In this document: positions 34,545 to 47,158 of the stretch, piece by piece | How the letters are laid out: every line of letters begins with the position of its first letter | Position numbering within the stretch: the stretch's first letter is position 1 | DNA from: Tetraselmis striata | Lineage: Eukaryota; Chlorophyta; Chlorodendrophyceae; Chlorodendrales; Chlorodendraceae | Assembly (NCBI GenBank): GCA_006384855.1 | Contig: VCJN01001372.1 | Location: forward strand, 62,001-126,000 | Length of the DNA: 64,000 nucleotides | Direction: 5' to 3' | Position numbers and translations under genes: made by a program | The notes under the pieces: generated by a model | Databases searched by the model: none | What the model saw: the letters and a program-made list of their open reading frames with translations, nothing else | Told to the model about the DNA's origin: nothing

Positions 34545-37500
34545 GACACCGAGAGTGAGAGAGAGAGGAGAGGGGGAGAGAGGAGGGGGGGGGAGAGGGG
34601 GGTGCAGGGGGGGGAATGCAGTCATACTCAGGTGAATTCATCGAGTGGCATTGCGTTCAGGCTTGTCGGGAGGGGTGACATGACAAAGTTGCAACTCTAT
34701 CGTTTGTGAGTATACACCAAGCCATCTTGCGGCTGAAAGACGCGGGGCCACTGCTGGGCAGCCGCGCATCCCACCTGGCATGGACGCCACCGAGCCGCAC
34801 AGGATGTAGTGACCCTGCAGGCTCCGCAGGGAGGGCACCCCCGCGCTGGGCGCGGCGCCGGCCGGGTCCTGGGGCGGCGGCGCGGGCCGGATGTAGGACT
34901 GCTTGGTGGAGTTGGCGCGGATCTCGCCCAGCTCCAGCTCTGCCCACGCATCCGTGGAGGCGCAGCGCCCCGAGTGGACCGCCAGCGTTCGCCCGGCGCC
35001 GCGCTGCTCGTCCGGCCAGAGCCCGAGGAGCAGTACATGGCCGCGCCCACGCAGGCCGGCGCCGCCCTCGCCACCATCGTCGAAGCTGCCCATGTCCACG
35101 GAGTCGCCGTCCAGCACGCTGTCCTCCGGGTCGAAGGAGGCCGTCGTCACAAAGTCAATCAGCTCCACCTCTGTGGCCTCCGCCGCCGGGCGCTCCTCCG
35201 CCCAGAGACCACCTACGTCACTGGCGTTGGAGCCCCCCTCTGCGCGGGAAGGCTGCCGAGCCTCCACCTGCAAAGTCACCAAGCAGCGGCACGCTGAGTG
35301 AGGAACCGTTGCGTATCCCCGTGCCATCCGGATGCAGAGGGGAAGTGAGCCCATCCCGTATGAAAACGGTGTCGGTGCTGGAAAACAATAACGTCAATCA
35401 TCATGTTCTTTTTCTCATGATGACCAAAGCGCTCACGAGAACAGGAGAGAGGGGAGGGAGGGAGAGAACGGGTGCCGATGCGCCTATAAGAAGTACCTTT
35501 ATTATGAGCCTCAAACAGGGCTTGCATGCAACCTATAAATAAGAGCATTCGCTATAATTCCGGTATGATTTCATTTACATTTAAAACCCTGAAAACCTTA
35601 AAACTTTTATAAATTTAAAATAATAAAATAATAGGGTTAAAATTCCGCAAGTTGAGGGCATCAGAGCGCTCCACTTAGGAAACAAAATAATCCATGTTTT
35701 TGAAGTTGTCTCTGTAATGGATGCGGCAACGCGGCCTGTCCAATCCAGCCGGCAGACAGACAGACAGATGCAAAGGGGGCAGCCACAGGGCGATGCGCTG
35801 CCCACCTCAGTGGCGGCGCGCCGGGCGCCATCTCCTCCCCAGTCCGCGCTGCCTGCGTCGTAGCAGAGCACCAGCCCACGGTGAGACGGTCGCGTATCCA
35901 CTGCGCCCGGGAAACGGCAAAATGCGGTGCAGCCGGGCGGCAAAGAACGGCGGGGTGCGGAGGGCGGTGGGGCCAGCGGCCGCGTGCATGGGGCACCGTG
36001 GCTCACCGTGGCTCTGGCACTGGCTCAGCAGCTCCGACACGTCGCACAGCTCGTCGTACTCGCTCGCCCCCGGGAGGCGGTTGTACGTCACCGCCGTCGC
36101 GGCCGACGCCTCCTCCAGGCTGCGTGCCAGCACGATTGCCTTGTCGCCGTGCTGCAGCGCGAGGCGCCCGGGGTTGAGCAGCACGCCGTCGTTGGGGCAA
36201 ACGATCCCTGTCGGGGAGGGGAGGAGGGGGGGGCCAATCCACACATCCGTCTTAGCTTATTTTGCTCAGGGAATGCCGCGCATACACTGACGCAAGCGCG
36301 TTTGCATGGGGCTGAAGCTGCGCGACATCGATGTCCGTCCCACCACCTCAGGCAGCATCATACTTGCGATTTGAAACCGTCTCTTTGGGTAGACTGCTCC
36401 CCGCCAGCCAGATGCATGTAAACAGCCAATTACTATTACTGGCAGGACGGACCTAGAGCAATCGCTGTCACACCCCGGAATCAGCAGCAGCTCCAAGTTG
36501 CGACTATTATGAAACATTTACAACACCCGTCCAAACGAAAGACGACATACTTCGCGTCAATGTCCAGCAGGCGGCCCCCATATGCGTAGTACTGCTGAAC
36601 TTTTGTCCCGCACAAGCATCACATTTGTTTCATACTCGTAAAATCGGTACTACTACACCGGAGCTACAGAGATATATCTCTCTTTCATTTCAACTGGTAC
36701 GGGCATACCTGCCTCGTACCTCCACAGAACTCGAGTGGCGCAGTCTGTGTTGCTGTGGACGTCACTGGCCGAGATATATTTTGACGTATATCTAAACGGT
36801 AAATCCGACCCGAGAATTCTCCCGCGTTCATGTATCAACCGGCCAGCGCGGACCACAGGCGAGCGAATGACAGCGCTGTGCCGTGCGTCCCCAGGCATCT
36901 GGATGCTTACGCTGCGGCTGGACGTCAACTGCTGCATATGGCCGCTGATGGGTGTCGTTAAGAATGGTAATATGTGAGCGGCTTATAGTGGCCCAAGCTC
37001 GTCTCAATGTGTGTGCGTACTTGCGCATGTATGCAGCACGCCGAGGGTGCTCTGCGAGGTACTTGGGGGTGGTTGTTTTGGGAGCGGTATGTACACCCGG
37101 TATATACTTTATACCTGTAAATGTGAGGTGAGAAACATACCCGGTATAAGTTTGCAGCAACACAGGACACAGCAATATGCTACATGGGTTTTTAGGGTTT
37201 GGGTTTTAGGGCTTTGTATTGTATGGCCGCTGTGTGGGTGTGATGTGCAGACGACATGAGCACTGCCCACCAAGCCACTCACCACCGGCCCAAACCTCTA
37301 CCTCCGGCGTACGCGCTTTCCAAGACCGGACAATCCAACACAATCCGGGCGATGTCATCCCAGCGCAGCCTTCCCGGCAGGCGGGTGTCACCTATCAGCA
37401 CACATCCGGTTGCGCGGTACATCGCATCCACGGCGTACAGAAAGGGCTCCCCGATGAGGCTGCTCCCCAGCTCGGCGTGGTAGATGCCGTACGCGCAGCC

Positions 37501-40500
37501 GTTGGCGTAGCTGCGCAGCCACTCGCGGTTGGCCATCACCGTGTCCTCGCGTGCGCGGGTCTCGTCTATCTCCGCCCGCCTGCGCCGCACAAACCGACCA
37601 GCATCAAAGAGCAACCCGGTGCAAGGCGGGGCGCGCGCCCTCCCCGTCATCGCATGTGGGTTTGGAGGCCAATGCGATTGGGGGTTTCGAGACGTGTGGC
37701 GCCATATCATGAGCTGCTGCGGGTGTGGAGACTACGGAGCACGGGTGCAACGGTGCTGGCGCTTCCACGGCATTTAACATCGATTACGCAATTATAGTGG
37801 TGCCGACTCGCCCAGAACTTCATTATCAAAAGCCTTCCATTGGGCTTCGTGCAAACGAAAGGATACTTTACTACAATTCCGCTGTGGTTTCGTCTGCATT
37901 CGATCTCTCGTGGGCAGGGCAAGTTGCCATTCGCGGTGCTGACATCACTACGTTGGCACCCGTGCATGATGTAGTAGTCTGTGACGACCGCCATAATGGC
38001 AGCCTCCAATCTGTATCCATCAATGGACAGCAGAGGGCAGAAGAGAAAGAGATGGGGAGAGAGAGAGGGGGGGGGGGGGGGGGGGGATAGTATCTGACCT
38101 CAGGAGGTTGTTGATCAGCGTGGAGGCACCCGGGCAGATGCAGTTGAGTGCGAGGTTGGAGTACCTGCAAAGGTGCACAAGCTGGTCATTGCGCCATGCG
38201 CCGCCTTGCAGCCAGGATTGTTGCCGGCATGGTCAGCGATCCCCGCTCGTGCCCCCCCCCCCCCCCCCCCCCGCCCCCCTGCCCACCTACTCACCTGATC
38301 TTCTCCACGGAGACCACCACGTCGTGCTCCGCATCCAGGAAGGAGGCCACCTTGGTAACAGTGTCCTCCTGCGCCCGGCCACGGTGACACAACACATAGC
38401 CGGAGGGAGCCAGCAGACCGATCATGTTGCCATGCCGACATTGTCTGCCAGAGCTGATACCAAGCTTCCGCAAACCTTGAAGCACCGCGGAGGGAGGGCG
38501 GTGTGTAGCTCGAGGATACGCGCGCGCTCAGACTACCGGCGGCAGGCCAGTCGTGGTGAACACTTGCAGGAGCGGTGCCGACGCACCTCCACAAAGTGCT
38601 ACATAAGAAAGCGCTTGCTGTTCCCTACCAAATAGCAGTAAACGAATCTATACACCGAACACTACACAAAAATCAGAGAGTGCACCCCAAAAAATCCTGT
38701 GCCAAAGGTGTCTTATAGGTGCGTCGGCACGCGTTGTATAATATCGTCATCTAGGCTGAGACTCTTGTACATCGGGAGAGCATTGGAAAGTAAGCATCAT
38801 CCATTGTCATGGCGACGGCATTTAGCAGCCCATGACCCTGCGTGGTCTTTACTGAGATTGAACGTGGGAGGGTGAGGGTAGCGGCCCACCCGCAGCGCCT
38901 GCACGTAGAGCGGAACGGACTTGGTGTAGCTCTTGATGGCGAGCACCTGAGCCGGCATGCGGGGGCATGACGGCGGTTGCGAGCAGGTGGTCATCAGTAT
39001 GCGCCATCCGATAGGCGGAAAGCGGTCTGCGCTCCCCCGCGTCACCATCGGCATGCAGGCGGCCGCACCTTGAACATCATCTTTTTGTCCTCGTCAACTA
39101 TGTTGGGGTTGATGCGGTCGCCCAGGATGAGGATCGCCTCGGCGCGCTCTGCGCGCGCGTGGATGAGGTCGTCTTCGCGGACCGCGCTGCCCTCCATGAC
39201 CGTCATGAAAAGCTCGTTGACTTCCTGCAGACCCGCGAGATCCGGGCAATACACGTCAGCGGCGCTGGGAGGGGCTGGCGGGGCGGCAAAAACCACTGAG
39301 GGCGGCGCGCGCAGCCCTGACTGACCTGAAATGTCTTCAGCTCCAGTGAGGGCTTGGAGTTGCAGAGGCAGAGCAAGCGAGAGGAGGACGGCAGGTTGGA
39401 GGTGTTGAGCTGCGACGCGGCCATGGCAGTGGGGGCCGGGAGAGGGTTGAGGGGGGGAGGGATTCAGATCCCCAGGGAAGTGCAGATCTCCATGGCCAGA
39501 GATCAGGTTGGTGTCGTCAGCAGGAGGGCCGTCACACCTCGTGGAAAAACTCAAAGAAAAAGTCCTCAAAGGTGCGCACGTCGCGCAGGCTGGAGCTGAG
39601 CAACACAAACGGCTGCTTCGAGCCCGGCACGGCCCCATGGACCTCCTTGATGCGCGTGAGCTGCACGTACAGCTGGCTGGCGCGCACGGGGATGAGCACC
39701 ACGCCTGCCAGGAAGGAGAGGGGACGCAGAGTGGTGAGGGCACTGGCGGCATCAGCATCACATGCAACCCGAGCCAGGCCCTGCAGAAGATGAGGGCTGC
39801 CAACCATTTGCATGCTGAGTTTGGGATTTGGGAGTCATCACACGCGCCCGGTCAGTCTAGTGAGGATGAGAAAAACGCCCACCGCGCCGATGATAGATAT
39901 TGAGAGAGTTTGAGAAATGCGCAAAGTGTAGTGACTCACGGTGATTGAGAGGCATAATCCCAACTGAAATAGTGCAATGGCTCCAGCCCAATATCATAGA
40001 CACAGACATGTACAAAGACATAGACATAGGCATAGACATAGATATAGACATAGATATAGACAAACATAGATGTGGGGGGGGGGGAGAGAGAGAGAGAGAG
40101 AGCGAGAAATGGAGGGAGGCGGGTACAAGTCGAGTCCTGTAAAGACATAGACATGTACATGGACATGGATTTAGACACACACACACACACATATACATAT
40201 ACATATACACACACATATATACACATACATATATGTATGTATATATGTTTGTATATGTGTGTGTATATACATATGTATAGATAGATAGAGAGGGAAAGAG
40301 GGGTGGGTACAAGTCGAGTCCTACTTGAGCATGCGGTGAATATTGCGAGTATCCACAAAACGATGGCAGTCTAGCACCTACACGCAGGACATCACCGCAA
40401 AGCATCCCCTTCTCTTCTCTGCTCACGCGTGCTATTGTTCCCGGCTGAAGAGCGCCGCATTGATCAGGGCAACAGGGCTGTGCTCCTTGGGAGCGGCAAG

Positions 40501-41886
40501 CGCACCGACAAGCATCATGACGCACACCGCCAGGCGGCTTGTGGCTGACATGGGCACGATGTCGCCAAAGCCTACAAAACGCCGTGAAGCGGCAATGTTG
40601 CGGTGAGCGGCTGTGGGGGTTTGCCAATTCGCGGCGCACATGCGGCAGCGGGCACAGGCGGCGCGTACCGACTGTCGTGAAGGTCGTGACGATGAAGTAT
40701 AGGGCGTCGTGCCAGGGAATCTGCAGTTCAGCATGGTGGGACACGTTGGGCGCAGTGCATGTCGCTGCGGCTGTGGCCTTTCGTGCGGGTCGCGCAAGGG
40801 CAGCATGCAAGGAGGGTGCAGGCCGCGGGCCGGGGGAGGAGGGCAGGAGGCACCTGCTCGATGAACTGGATGACGGAGGTGCAGGTGAAGAGCAGCACCA
40901 GGACGGACGCCAGGATCTGGAACAGCACAAAGTTGAAGCCGGGCAGGAAGCGCTGCGTGGCCGCCATGGCCACGTCCTGCGGGCCGGAGGCAGAGGACTG
41001 CGGCGCGGACACCAGCCCCATGCGGAGCACGGCAAAGCTCCTGCGGCCAGGGAGGGGACATGGAGGACAGCGGCGCGTCGCTCAGTCCAGCTGGGTGGGA
41101 CAGCTTGCAAGTCACGTGCCATGCGTGGAGGCATGCGGGTTTGTTCTCCCCTGGCACCGTTCACTGTGTTCACACTCCACACCATTTGTTGTGATCATGC
41201 ACGGTGGGACAAGGCGCGACAGAGATAATCAGCAGCAGTAGAGTAGGCGCGCTACGCTAGGGATGGGGCTTGGCCAGTACGCCATCATGGCCCAAGCAAC
41301 CGGGCAACTGCAGCGTTGGGCGTATCAGTTAAGGGGGGCGTTCTCAGCCTGTTCACACAATCGGTATTCCCTTGGGGATGAGAGAGGACCGGGGGGGGGG
41401 GGGGGGGGGGGGGGTTGTGAAGGGTTGGGGTAGGGAAAGCGAAGCGAAGCGCGGTAGGGCGGGGCGCTCACCTGAACACCCGCACCCAGCGGAAGTCAGG
41501 GATGAAGCCCGGCTGGATGCCCTCGATCGCGTACTCCACCATCGTGGGCGCCCACGTCAGCGGGTCCAGCAGCATGCCGGGCGACAGCAGCTTGCGCCAC
41601 CAGTTGGCCGCCAGCTGCGCCGAGGCAGGGGGCAGCCAGGCCTCAGCGCCTGAGGTGTCCGAGCAGGTACCCCCAGCCCTCGCACCGCATTGAGTGGGAA
41701 GCTGCGCAGGGGATGGGGGGGTACCAGCAGCCTGCCGACAAACGACGCCGCAAACACCAGGCAGCAGCCCACCTCCAGGCTTTGCAGCTGCAAGAGGGCC
41801 GCCGGGCAGGACTGTCAGGCAGCTGACAGTGGCAGCGCTAAGATGGAGGTAATGCGAGGTGTACATCTGTGGGTGTGTGAGGGTGG

Positions 41887-41917
<31 letters not shown>

Positions 41918-42434
41918 ATTAAGAGGGCCCACCCAGAGGCTGGGCACGGCCTGGTTGTAGGTGCTCCACACGTAGAGCACGAGCGACAGCAGGTTGGCCA
42001 CCACCTGCAGCCAGATCCACACGGACCGCGCGCGGTTGTTCTGCGCCATGCTGGACAGCAGCGCGCGGAAGAGCTCCACGTCGCTGTGCCGCGGCAGCTC
42101 CTCCTGCGAGCCCATCGGCGGCGGCGGCGGCGGCGCGAACTCGTCGATGCTGCGCGCCAGCTGGCTCTGCATCAGCCCGTCTGGCGCGGCGCGGCCGCCC
42201 TGCACGCGCCGCGGCCGTTCCCCCTCCGCCTCCTCCCATGAGTCCCAGCTGCCGGCGCGCCAGAGGGCGGGCAGCGAGCTGTCTGCGCGGGTAGACGAAC
42301 TGCCACCTGCCCCCCGCGCCGGGATGGGGAACGGAGCCCATCAATCAGCCAGTCAGTATTGTTCCAGACCGACACATGGGCGGCAGAACACACGACTCAC
42401 ACAGCAGGGGCATTTGATAGAGTTGAATGGCCAT
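31052..42434 (-). CDS. Slo/BK-type potassium channel, 22 exons
   Basis: Exons from the start: 42401-42434, 41933-42306, 41725-41787, 41472-41614, 40854-41040, 40669-40720, 40506-40571, 39538-39704, 39326-39409, 39069-39224, 38890-38946, 38295-38368, 38099-38164, 37302-37579, 36007-36207, 35806-35900, 34775-35267, 33848-34031, 32969-33137, 32252-32509, 31554-31724, 31052-31207. All phases agree, giving about 1,175 residues, close to animal Slo1. Seen: S1 (about 107-125), S2, an S4-like WVRVFRSFAVLRM, pore filter TTVGFGD (about 283-288), S6, then two RCK domains (LLSSSLRDVRTFEDFF, AEAILILGDR; GHYILCGSVASMP, VVVVITPERP) and the Slo tail (FASGRVTVPASIDTF; GRTYGELARELTLRG; YVATNPPPSTELLP). Slo channels are tetrameric K+ channels gated by voltage and intracellular ligands. 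The Asp-rich calcium bowl expected near 985-1030 is absent, so high-affinity Ca gating may be lost. Introns hold MITEs and G/C runs. Confidence 0.88.
35471..35590 (+). mobile_element. MITE-like element, copy D (3' truncated)
   Basis: It starts GGTGCCGATGCGCCTATAAG, then TTATTATGAGCCTCAA, GGGCTTGCATGCAACC and ATTCGCTATAATTCCGGTAT, and then fades into AT-rich sequence with no matching inverted end. It lies in intron 16 of the channel gene. Confidence 0.65.
37186..37211 (+). repeat. Telomere-like TTTTAGGG patch
   Basis: GGGTTTTTAGGG-TTTGGG-TTTTAGGG inside intron 14 of the channel gene. TTTTAGGG is the telomere unit known from Chlamydomonas and relatives. Only two full units are present, so chance or telomere-type repair are both possible. 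Confidence 0.4.
37799..37960 (+). mobile_element. MITE-like element, copy E
   Basis: It starts GGTGCCGACTCGCC and ends ACGTTGGCACC, an inverted match. The core has CATTATCAAAAGCC, TTGGGCTTCGTGCAAACG, ATTCCGCTGTGGTTTCGTCT and GGGCAGGGCAAG. About 162 bp long, it lies in intron 13 of the channel gene. Confidence 0.7.
38711..38742 (-). mobile_element. MITE-like end fragment, copy F
   Basis: The reverse complement reads GTGCCGACGCACCTATAAG, the left end of the MITE family. The rest of the family core is not recognisable next to it. It lies in intron 11 of the channel gene. Confidence 0.45.
39995..40290 (+). repeat. Simple-sequence block (ACATAG, GA, CA/TA repeats)
   Basis: Runs of AGACATAGAC, (GA)n, (AC)n and TATACATA fill much of intron 7 of the channel gene. 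The phrase GGGTACAAGTCGAGTCCT occurs twice (about 40120-40138 and 40305-40322), so the block contains a local duplication. Confidence 0.75.
41390..41414 (+). repeat. G homopolymer in channel intron 4
   Basis: About 25 G on the plus strand, hence C on the channel's sense strand, about 60 bp after the donor of exon 4. A similar run at about 41889-41917 lies in intron 2, also just after the donor. Confidence 0.9.
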
Positions 42435-45192
42435 TTAAGTGTCCGCAGCATAGTCTCCCAACATGCCACTATCTTCCTTGTGCTGTCCGGGATGCGCCTA
42501 AAGGATGTTTGCCCTGAGTCATCGCCAACAGGATAGTTATCCTGGGCGGATACCTCGCGGCAGTTGCCGCCGCTGCTGCCCCAGCCCGCCAGCGACTACC
42601 AAACAAGCTTAAGCTGCGTCCAACTGGGGAATATGCCACGCTTTTTACAGTGGCCCGTTGGGAGAGCAGCGGCTTCGCCCCGGTACTTAGCATTCGCTGG
42701 CGTATATATGCTATTTTTACATTCGTCAAGCAGCAAGGGCAGGTACTGACCGCCCAGCGCCCGCCAGCCCTCACGGCGGGCCTCCAGACGCTGGCCGGCA
42801 GACCAGCGTCGATCGCTTGCCCGATACAGCGATCTGCCAGCCGATACGGTTCCCGATGGTGCCCGCTGCGGCGGCGGACTGGCGACGCGGCGGCCGAGCG
42901 ACAAACGGCGAGGGGCGCTCGCGGTGCCGCCGGCTGCCGCCGCTGCCATCGCCGCGAGGGACCTCGACGAGCCTCAAAGTACGGGTAATGGACCCTATGC
43001 AGTAGAATAGATGGCTGTTGTTGCTGTCTAACCCCGGGTTCGTTCGCATTGGCTTTGTGCTTCGTGCCTTTCTGGTGCTGTCCTGAGTAGAGAGCATCGT
43101 CAGCCCGTAAGTAGCCCAGGTATCCCTGATCGATGCGCGGTCGTTCATCGTCGACGAGTCGTCGGCGCGCTGTCATCCCTAACCTGCTCTGGCGGCATAC
43201 CTGTAATCCTGTACCAGTATTCCAGCCAGGTAAAGGGTATCTCCTTTAATAGTAATCCTTACGGGTAATCTGGCGGTACCTGTCGTGGCTTCGTTGGCGG
43301 TCGTAGCTTCGTTGCGTTCGCGACCCGCACCTACGCCGCGCGCGCCGCGCGCAGAATCGTCAACTTTATTTTTTAGGGCTTTAAAATAAACCGATCCTCG
43401 TAAAAATTAGAATATCCTCCGCGTACATCCAGCTTACCGCGTTCATCCAGCTTGCCGCAGACCCAAGCAGTCATCCAGCAAATAATAAATCACGCACGTT
43501 CGTATTCCCCCTCTTTTATACACCGCACCGAATAATCCCACTCGGTAAAGGTAGCGATGGGCCCTGCGTTCTGACAGCATGATTATGTAATGTATGTATC
43601 GGCAGCTTATTATTACTCCAGCATCCAGACAGCATCAGGACGGGTTTGTACTGTTTTTGCTGATTCAGCTGGTACTTACTTCTGCGCGCGTGTATTGCAG
43701 TGTTGTAACAGTTACGGACTTGCAGCTTTGGCGATGTGGGGCCAGCACTTTCGGCCGCGACCCAATATGGGATCATGACTTCAAGAAATAAAAAAACGCA
43801 AGAAACGCAAGAAATCGCGGCAGTGCCACTACGGTTACCGTCAAGTGCCGCCAATGGTTGATCATGAACCAGTAGCAGTATACGCACTACATGATGCGCG
43901 CTGGTATATAGCCCAGGGAATACTCCATAGTTGTTCCACATGCCACCGTTTTTCGTGCACTGCTAGTGTAATGGTAAAGGCTATATGAGCATCTCATCTA
44001 CTTAATATTATATTCTGCTCGCATTGTGCTTGCCTGGTCTGCTGATATTCGCCAATCGCTTTCGATGGCGCAAGGCAAGTGCGCCACTGACTGTCATCAT
44101 CGATTATTTCACTAGCGCAATAAGTCTGCGTTCAATGCCAGAGCGCAGGCGCGATGCCTGTCTGCATGCTTTCACCACCCAAACTGCTACCGTGGGCCAA
44201 ACGCACGTTGGTTGCCTTGCCACACCCACAATAGCAGTTTGATGTTTACCCCCTTGCTGCTTGACTCACACCCCCGGTACTCTGCACATGTGTACGCGGC
44301 TCATCACATATGTAAAGCACTGCTCGAGAAATCACATGGTGACTATTGCAGTGCCTACTTAGTAGGCTTGTGATTGTCCCGGCCCCTACAGCACATTTGC
44401 CATGCAAGTGCGACATGTCCACACACCCCAGCATACAGGTTGTTGGCTTGCAGTTATGACCACAGCTGAAACCCAATGCGCCTGTCGTCGCAATGCGTTC
44501 GACACGGTGCAGTCTGCAAGCATGTGTCATCATATTACTGCATTGGGTCGCTTGATCAGCAGTTACTACAGTCCCTGTCAAAATAATCAAAGCACGGCTG
44601 ACAGCTGAGCTGTTGGAGGGTGAAACAAGGCCTACAGAAATGACCAAATGAAGTCTTGCCACTACCACTTTCATTTACTCGTTCTCCTCCTCCGCGGTGC
44701 GGGGTTTCCCATCTTTGTAGTTTATACAGAGTAGTGCATGGCAGCTTAATTGAAATGCATGCACCGCACTAGGCCCTTATAGCAGCTTTTGGGAGGTGTA
44801 CCAGGATGAAAACAGAACACTGTGTTGCATGCGGTGAGTCTGTCAATCTTAAAAGACAGGCCATTCCAAGATCATATGACATCCGTCTATTACTTCTGTA
44901 GCATACTAATTGAAACAAGTCTAAATTATGACCGCGGTTCCTGCCACAGGCACTGATGATGTACTGCGCGAGAATTATTGTGATACAGCATGTTCCCTAA
45001 TGAACCAAAACCTAAGAGCATATACTGCAATGCTCACTTTTAACATGTGTGCTTGGCTAGCTGGCTGGGCAAGCTGGCTTCATGCCAGTTAAGACGGTGC
45101 AGCGTTTGTGGCATGACCTCTCAAAGTGGCATCGGATGCGCACCACCTTCCGCCTTTCCCCTAACAGGAGGGCTGCGCTGCCAAGCTGGGCC
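42435..45192. other. Intergenic region between channel and EF-hand genes
   Basis: No gene can be supported over 2.76 kb. A 117-codon minus-strand frame at 42596-42949 and its neighbours are Ala/Arg-rich, overlap frames on the other strand and show no motif. The part next to 42434 must hold the channel's promoter and 5' leader. No TATA box or other defined site stands out. Confidence 0.4.
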
Positions 45193-47158
45193 TCACTGAT
45201 AGTTCTCCATGCTCATGTCTGCAAACTTCTCCGGCAGGTCCTCTCCGCTGCTGTACCACTTGAAGAAGTCGCGGAAGTTGACGGGCTTAACGACTTTCGT
45301 ATCGGGGAAAAGCTCGTCCAGGTGCTGGTCAACGTCGTCGTCAGTCATGCCGATGATGTACATGCCATCGACAAACTGCTGCGGCGTGAGCCACCCGTTG
45401 GCGCTCCAATTGTACTGGTCAAAGAGCTCCTTTGCCTCCTCCACCTTGCCATCCAGCTGTGGCGCCCTGTCACGCGGTTGGCTGAGCGCGATGAGCTCCT
45501 TGATGTCCTCCTTCGTCGCGCCAGGATACATGACGCGTAGCAGGGCCGGAAAGTCTAGCAGCTCCTCGTCGCCCTCCTCAAGGTCCTTGTTGTTCTCGCA
45601 CTTGGCGGCGCAGGCCTTGTAGATGCTGCGAGCAAACTGCACCAGGTCCGGCGCGTTTTTGCGCAGGTACATCTCAAACTCCTGCCGACGGACCTTGCCG
45701 TCTGCGCGGATACTGATGCCAGAGAACACAGCCAGCAGCGCCTTCAGCGACTTTCGGCGAATGAGCTTGGCTTTGAACGCGTCGTGGTTGGCGCGCTGGT
45801 TGAGACCCGAGTGCCCCACCACGAAGTGGGTGTTCTTTGGCCCCTTCTTGGTGATCACGCTGCGCTCCGACTGCTTGCCCATCGGCCTGCCCACGCCTGC
45901 TGCCGCAGGTGTCACGTTACTGAGCCTGCGTGTCAGACCGGTGCTGGCCACCTCAGGCGATGGTGTCCCCTTCGGCGAGCCCCTCGTGCCGTTCATTGCA
46001 GACGGCGAGAACCTCGATTCCGAGTCGGAGCCGCTTTCAACGGCGCAACTGACGCTCAGCTGCACGCTGCGGCGCAGGTCCTTCGCGCTGCCACTCTCCT
46101 TGCTGCCTGACGGCACGCCTGTGCCGCGTAGCGTGCGCTCAGATTTGGTGCCACGCGCGCCGTTGGGCAAGAAGGTCGGCGCCCTGGGCCGTTCACTGGC
46201 GCCCTCGAGCTTGGGGCTGCCTATGTGGCGCTCGCCGCTGACCTCCTCAATGTAGCGCCCAAAGTTCTCGCGCCACTCATCCGCTGTGACGCTACCGGTG
46301 TCTCTCAAATCCAGCGTTTCGAACAGTTGCCGCACTTTGCTCTGGGGAACTCCCACCTATGGGCACGACCGAGCGAAGTAATCAGAGGTCGTCGGATTGT
46401 CAGCGACAACATCGCACGCTGTGTGTCGCCCTGTTGGTACTCGCTACAAGCTGTATACGCGGCTACAGGCTGGTAGTGAGCGTACATATGTCGGCGGCCC
46501 ATTATTATTACGATAGGGGCAATGATATTAATTTCATACGTGGCCGTAAGGGTAGAACTGTACGAGTATGAGTTATTTACAATAATGTAACAGCGACGCG
46601 GTATGCGCGAATTCATCCGCTACTTTTCGCACTCGTATCATAGAGATATTGACATACAGGGCCACGAAATCTTCCTATAATCCTATCTCTATAAATAAAG
46701 CAAGCTAGCGCGAGGTGGTAGTGCCGTTGTGCTGACGATGCCCCGATGAATATTATTTTAATGAAGATATAAGAGTGCGGGCTTTGTCCGTACGGCATGT
46801 ACGGGGAGCAGCGAGCGCAGGGGAGAGCTGCTGCCGCCTCAAGGGGCGGGGGGTTTGGCGGGAGCCAGCGGCTTGTCTTGGGGATATTTTAAGTCCCAAG
46901 AGAAAGGAGGGTGGCGTGCTTGGGGTTGAGGGTCGGTTGAGGGTCAGGGGAAGGGCGGCCGCTGACCTCGCCGTGAACGAGCGCGTCGTACAGCTTTTGC
47001 TTGTTTGCGACGCCTTTCCGGTCCTTATCCACAAGCTCGAACACCTCCGTTGCCAAATCATGTTTGCAGTCCTTCGTGAGCTGCCTCAGCTCAGCCGGGC
47101 CGCTGCTTGCAAGCACACCTTGGGTGGAAGCTCTGCGGTTGGCCAGATCTGCGGGCAT
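45193..47158 (-). CDS. EF-hand calcium-binding protein
   Basis: Two exons: 46967-47158 and 45193-46356, phase 0, 451 residues from the only in-frame ATG (47158). Exon 1 carries an EF-hand-like unit (VFELVDKDRKGVANKQKLYD, residues about 40-58). Exon 2 opens with another (LFETLDLRDTGSVTADEW, loop about 80-91). The middle (about 100-210) is a Ser/Arg/Lys-rich, probably disordered and phosphorylatable linker. The last part has a helix-loop unit (FSGISIRADGKVRRQEF), a worn EF-hand (LFDQYNWSANGWLTPQQFVD) and a final helical pair (LDELFPDTKVVKPVNFRDFF). The first, second and fourth loops deviate from the canonical DxDxDG pattern, so binding may be weak at several sites. No membrane or kinase domain is present. 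It is likely a cytosolic calcium-dependent adaptor or sensor; partners are unknown. Confidence 0.8.
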
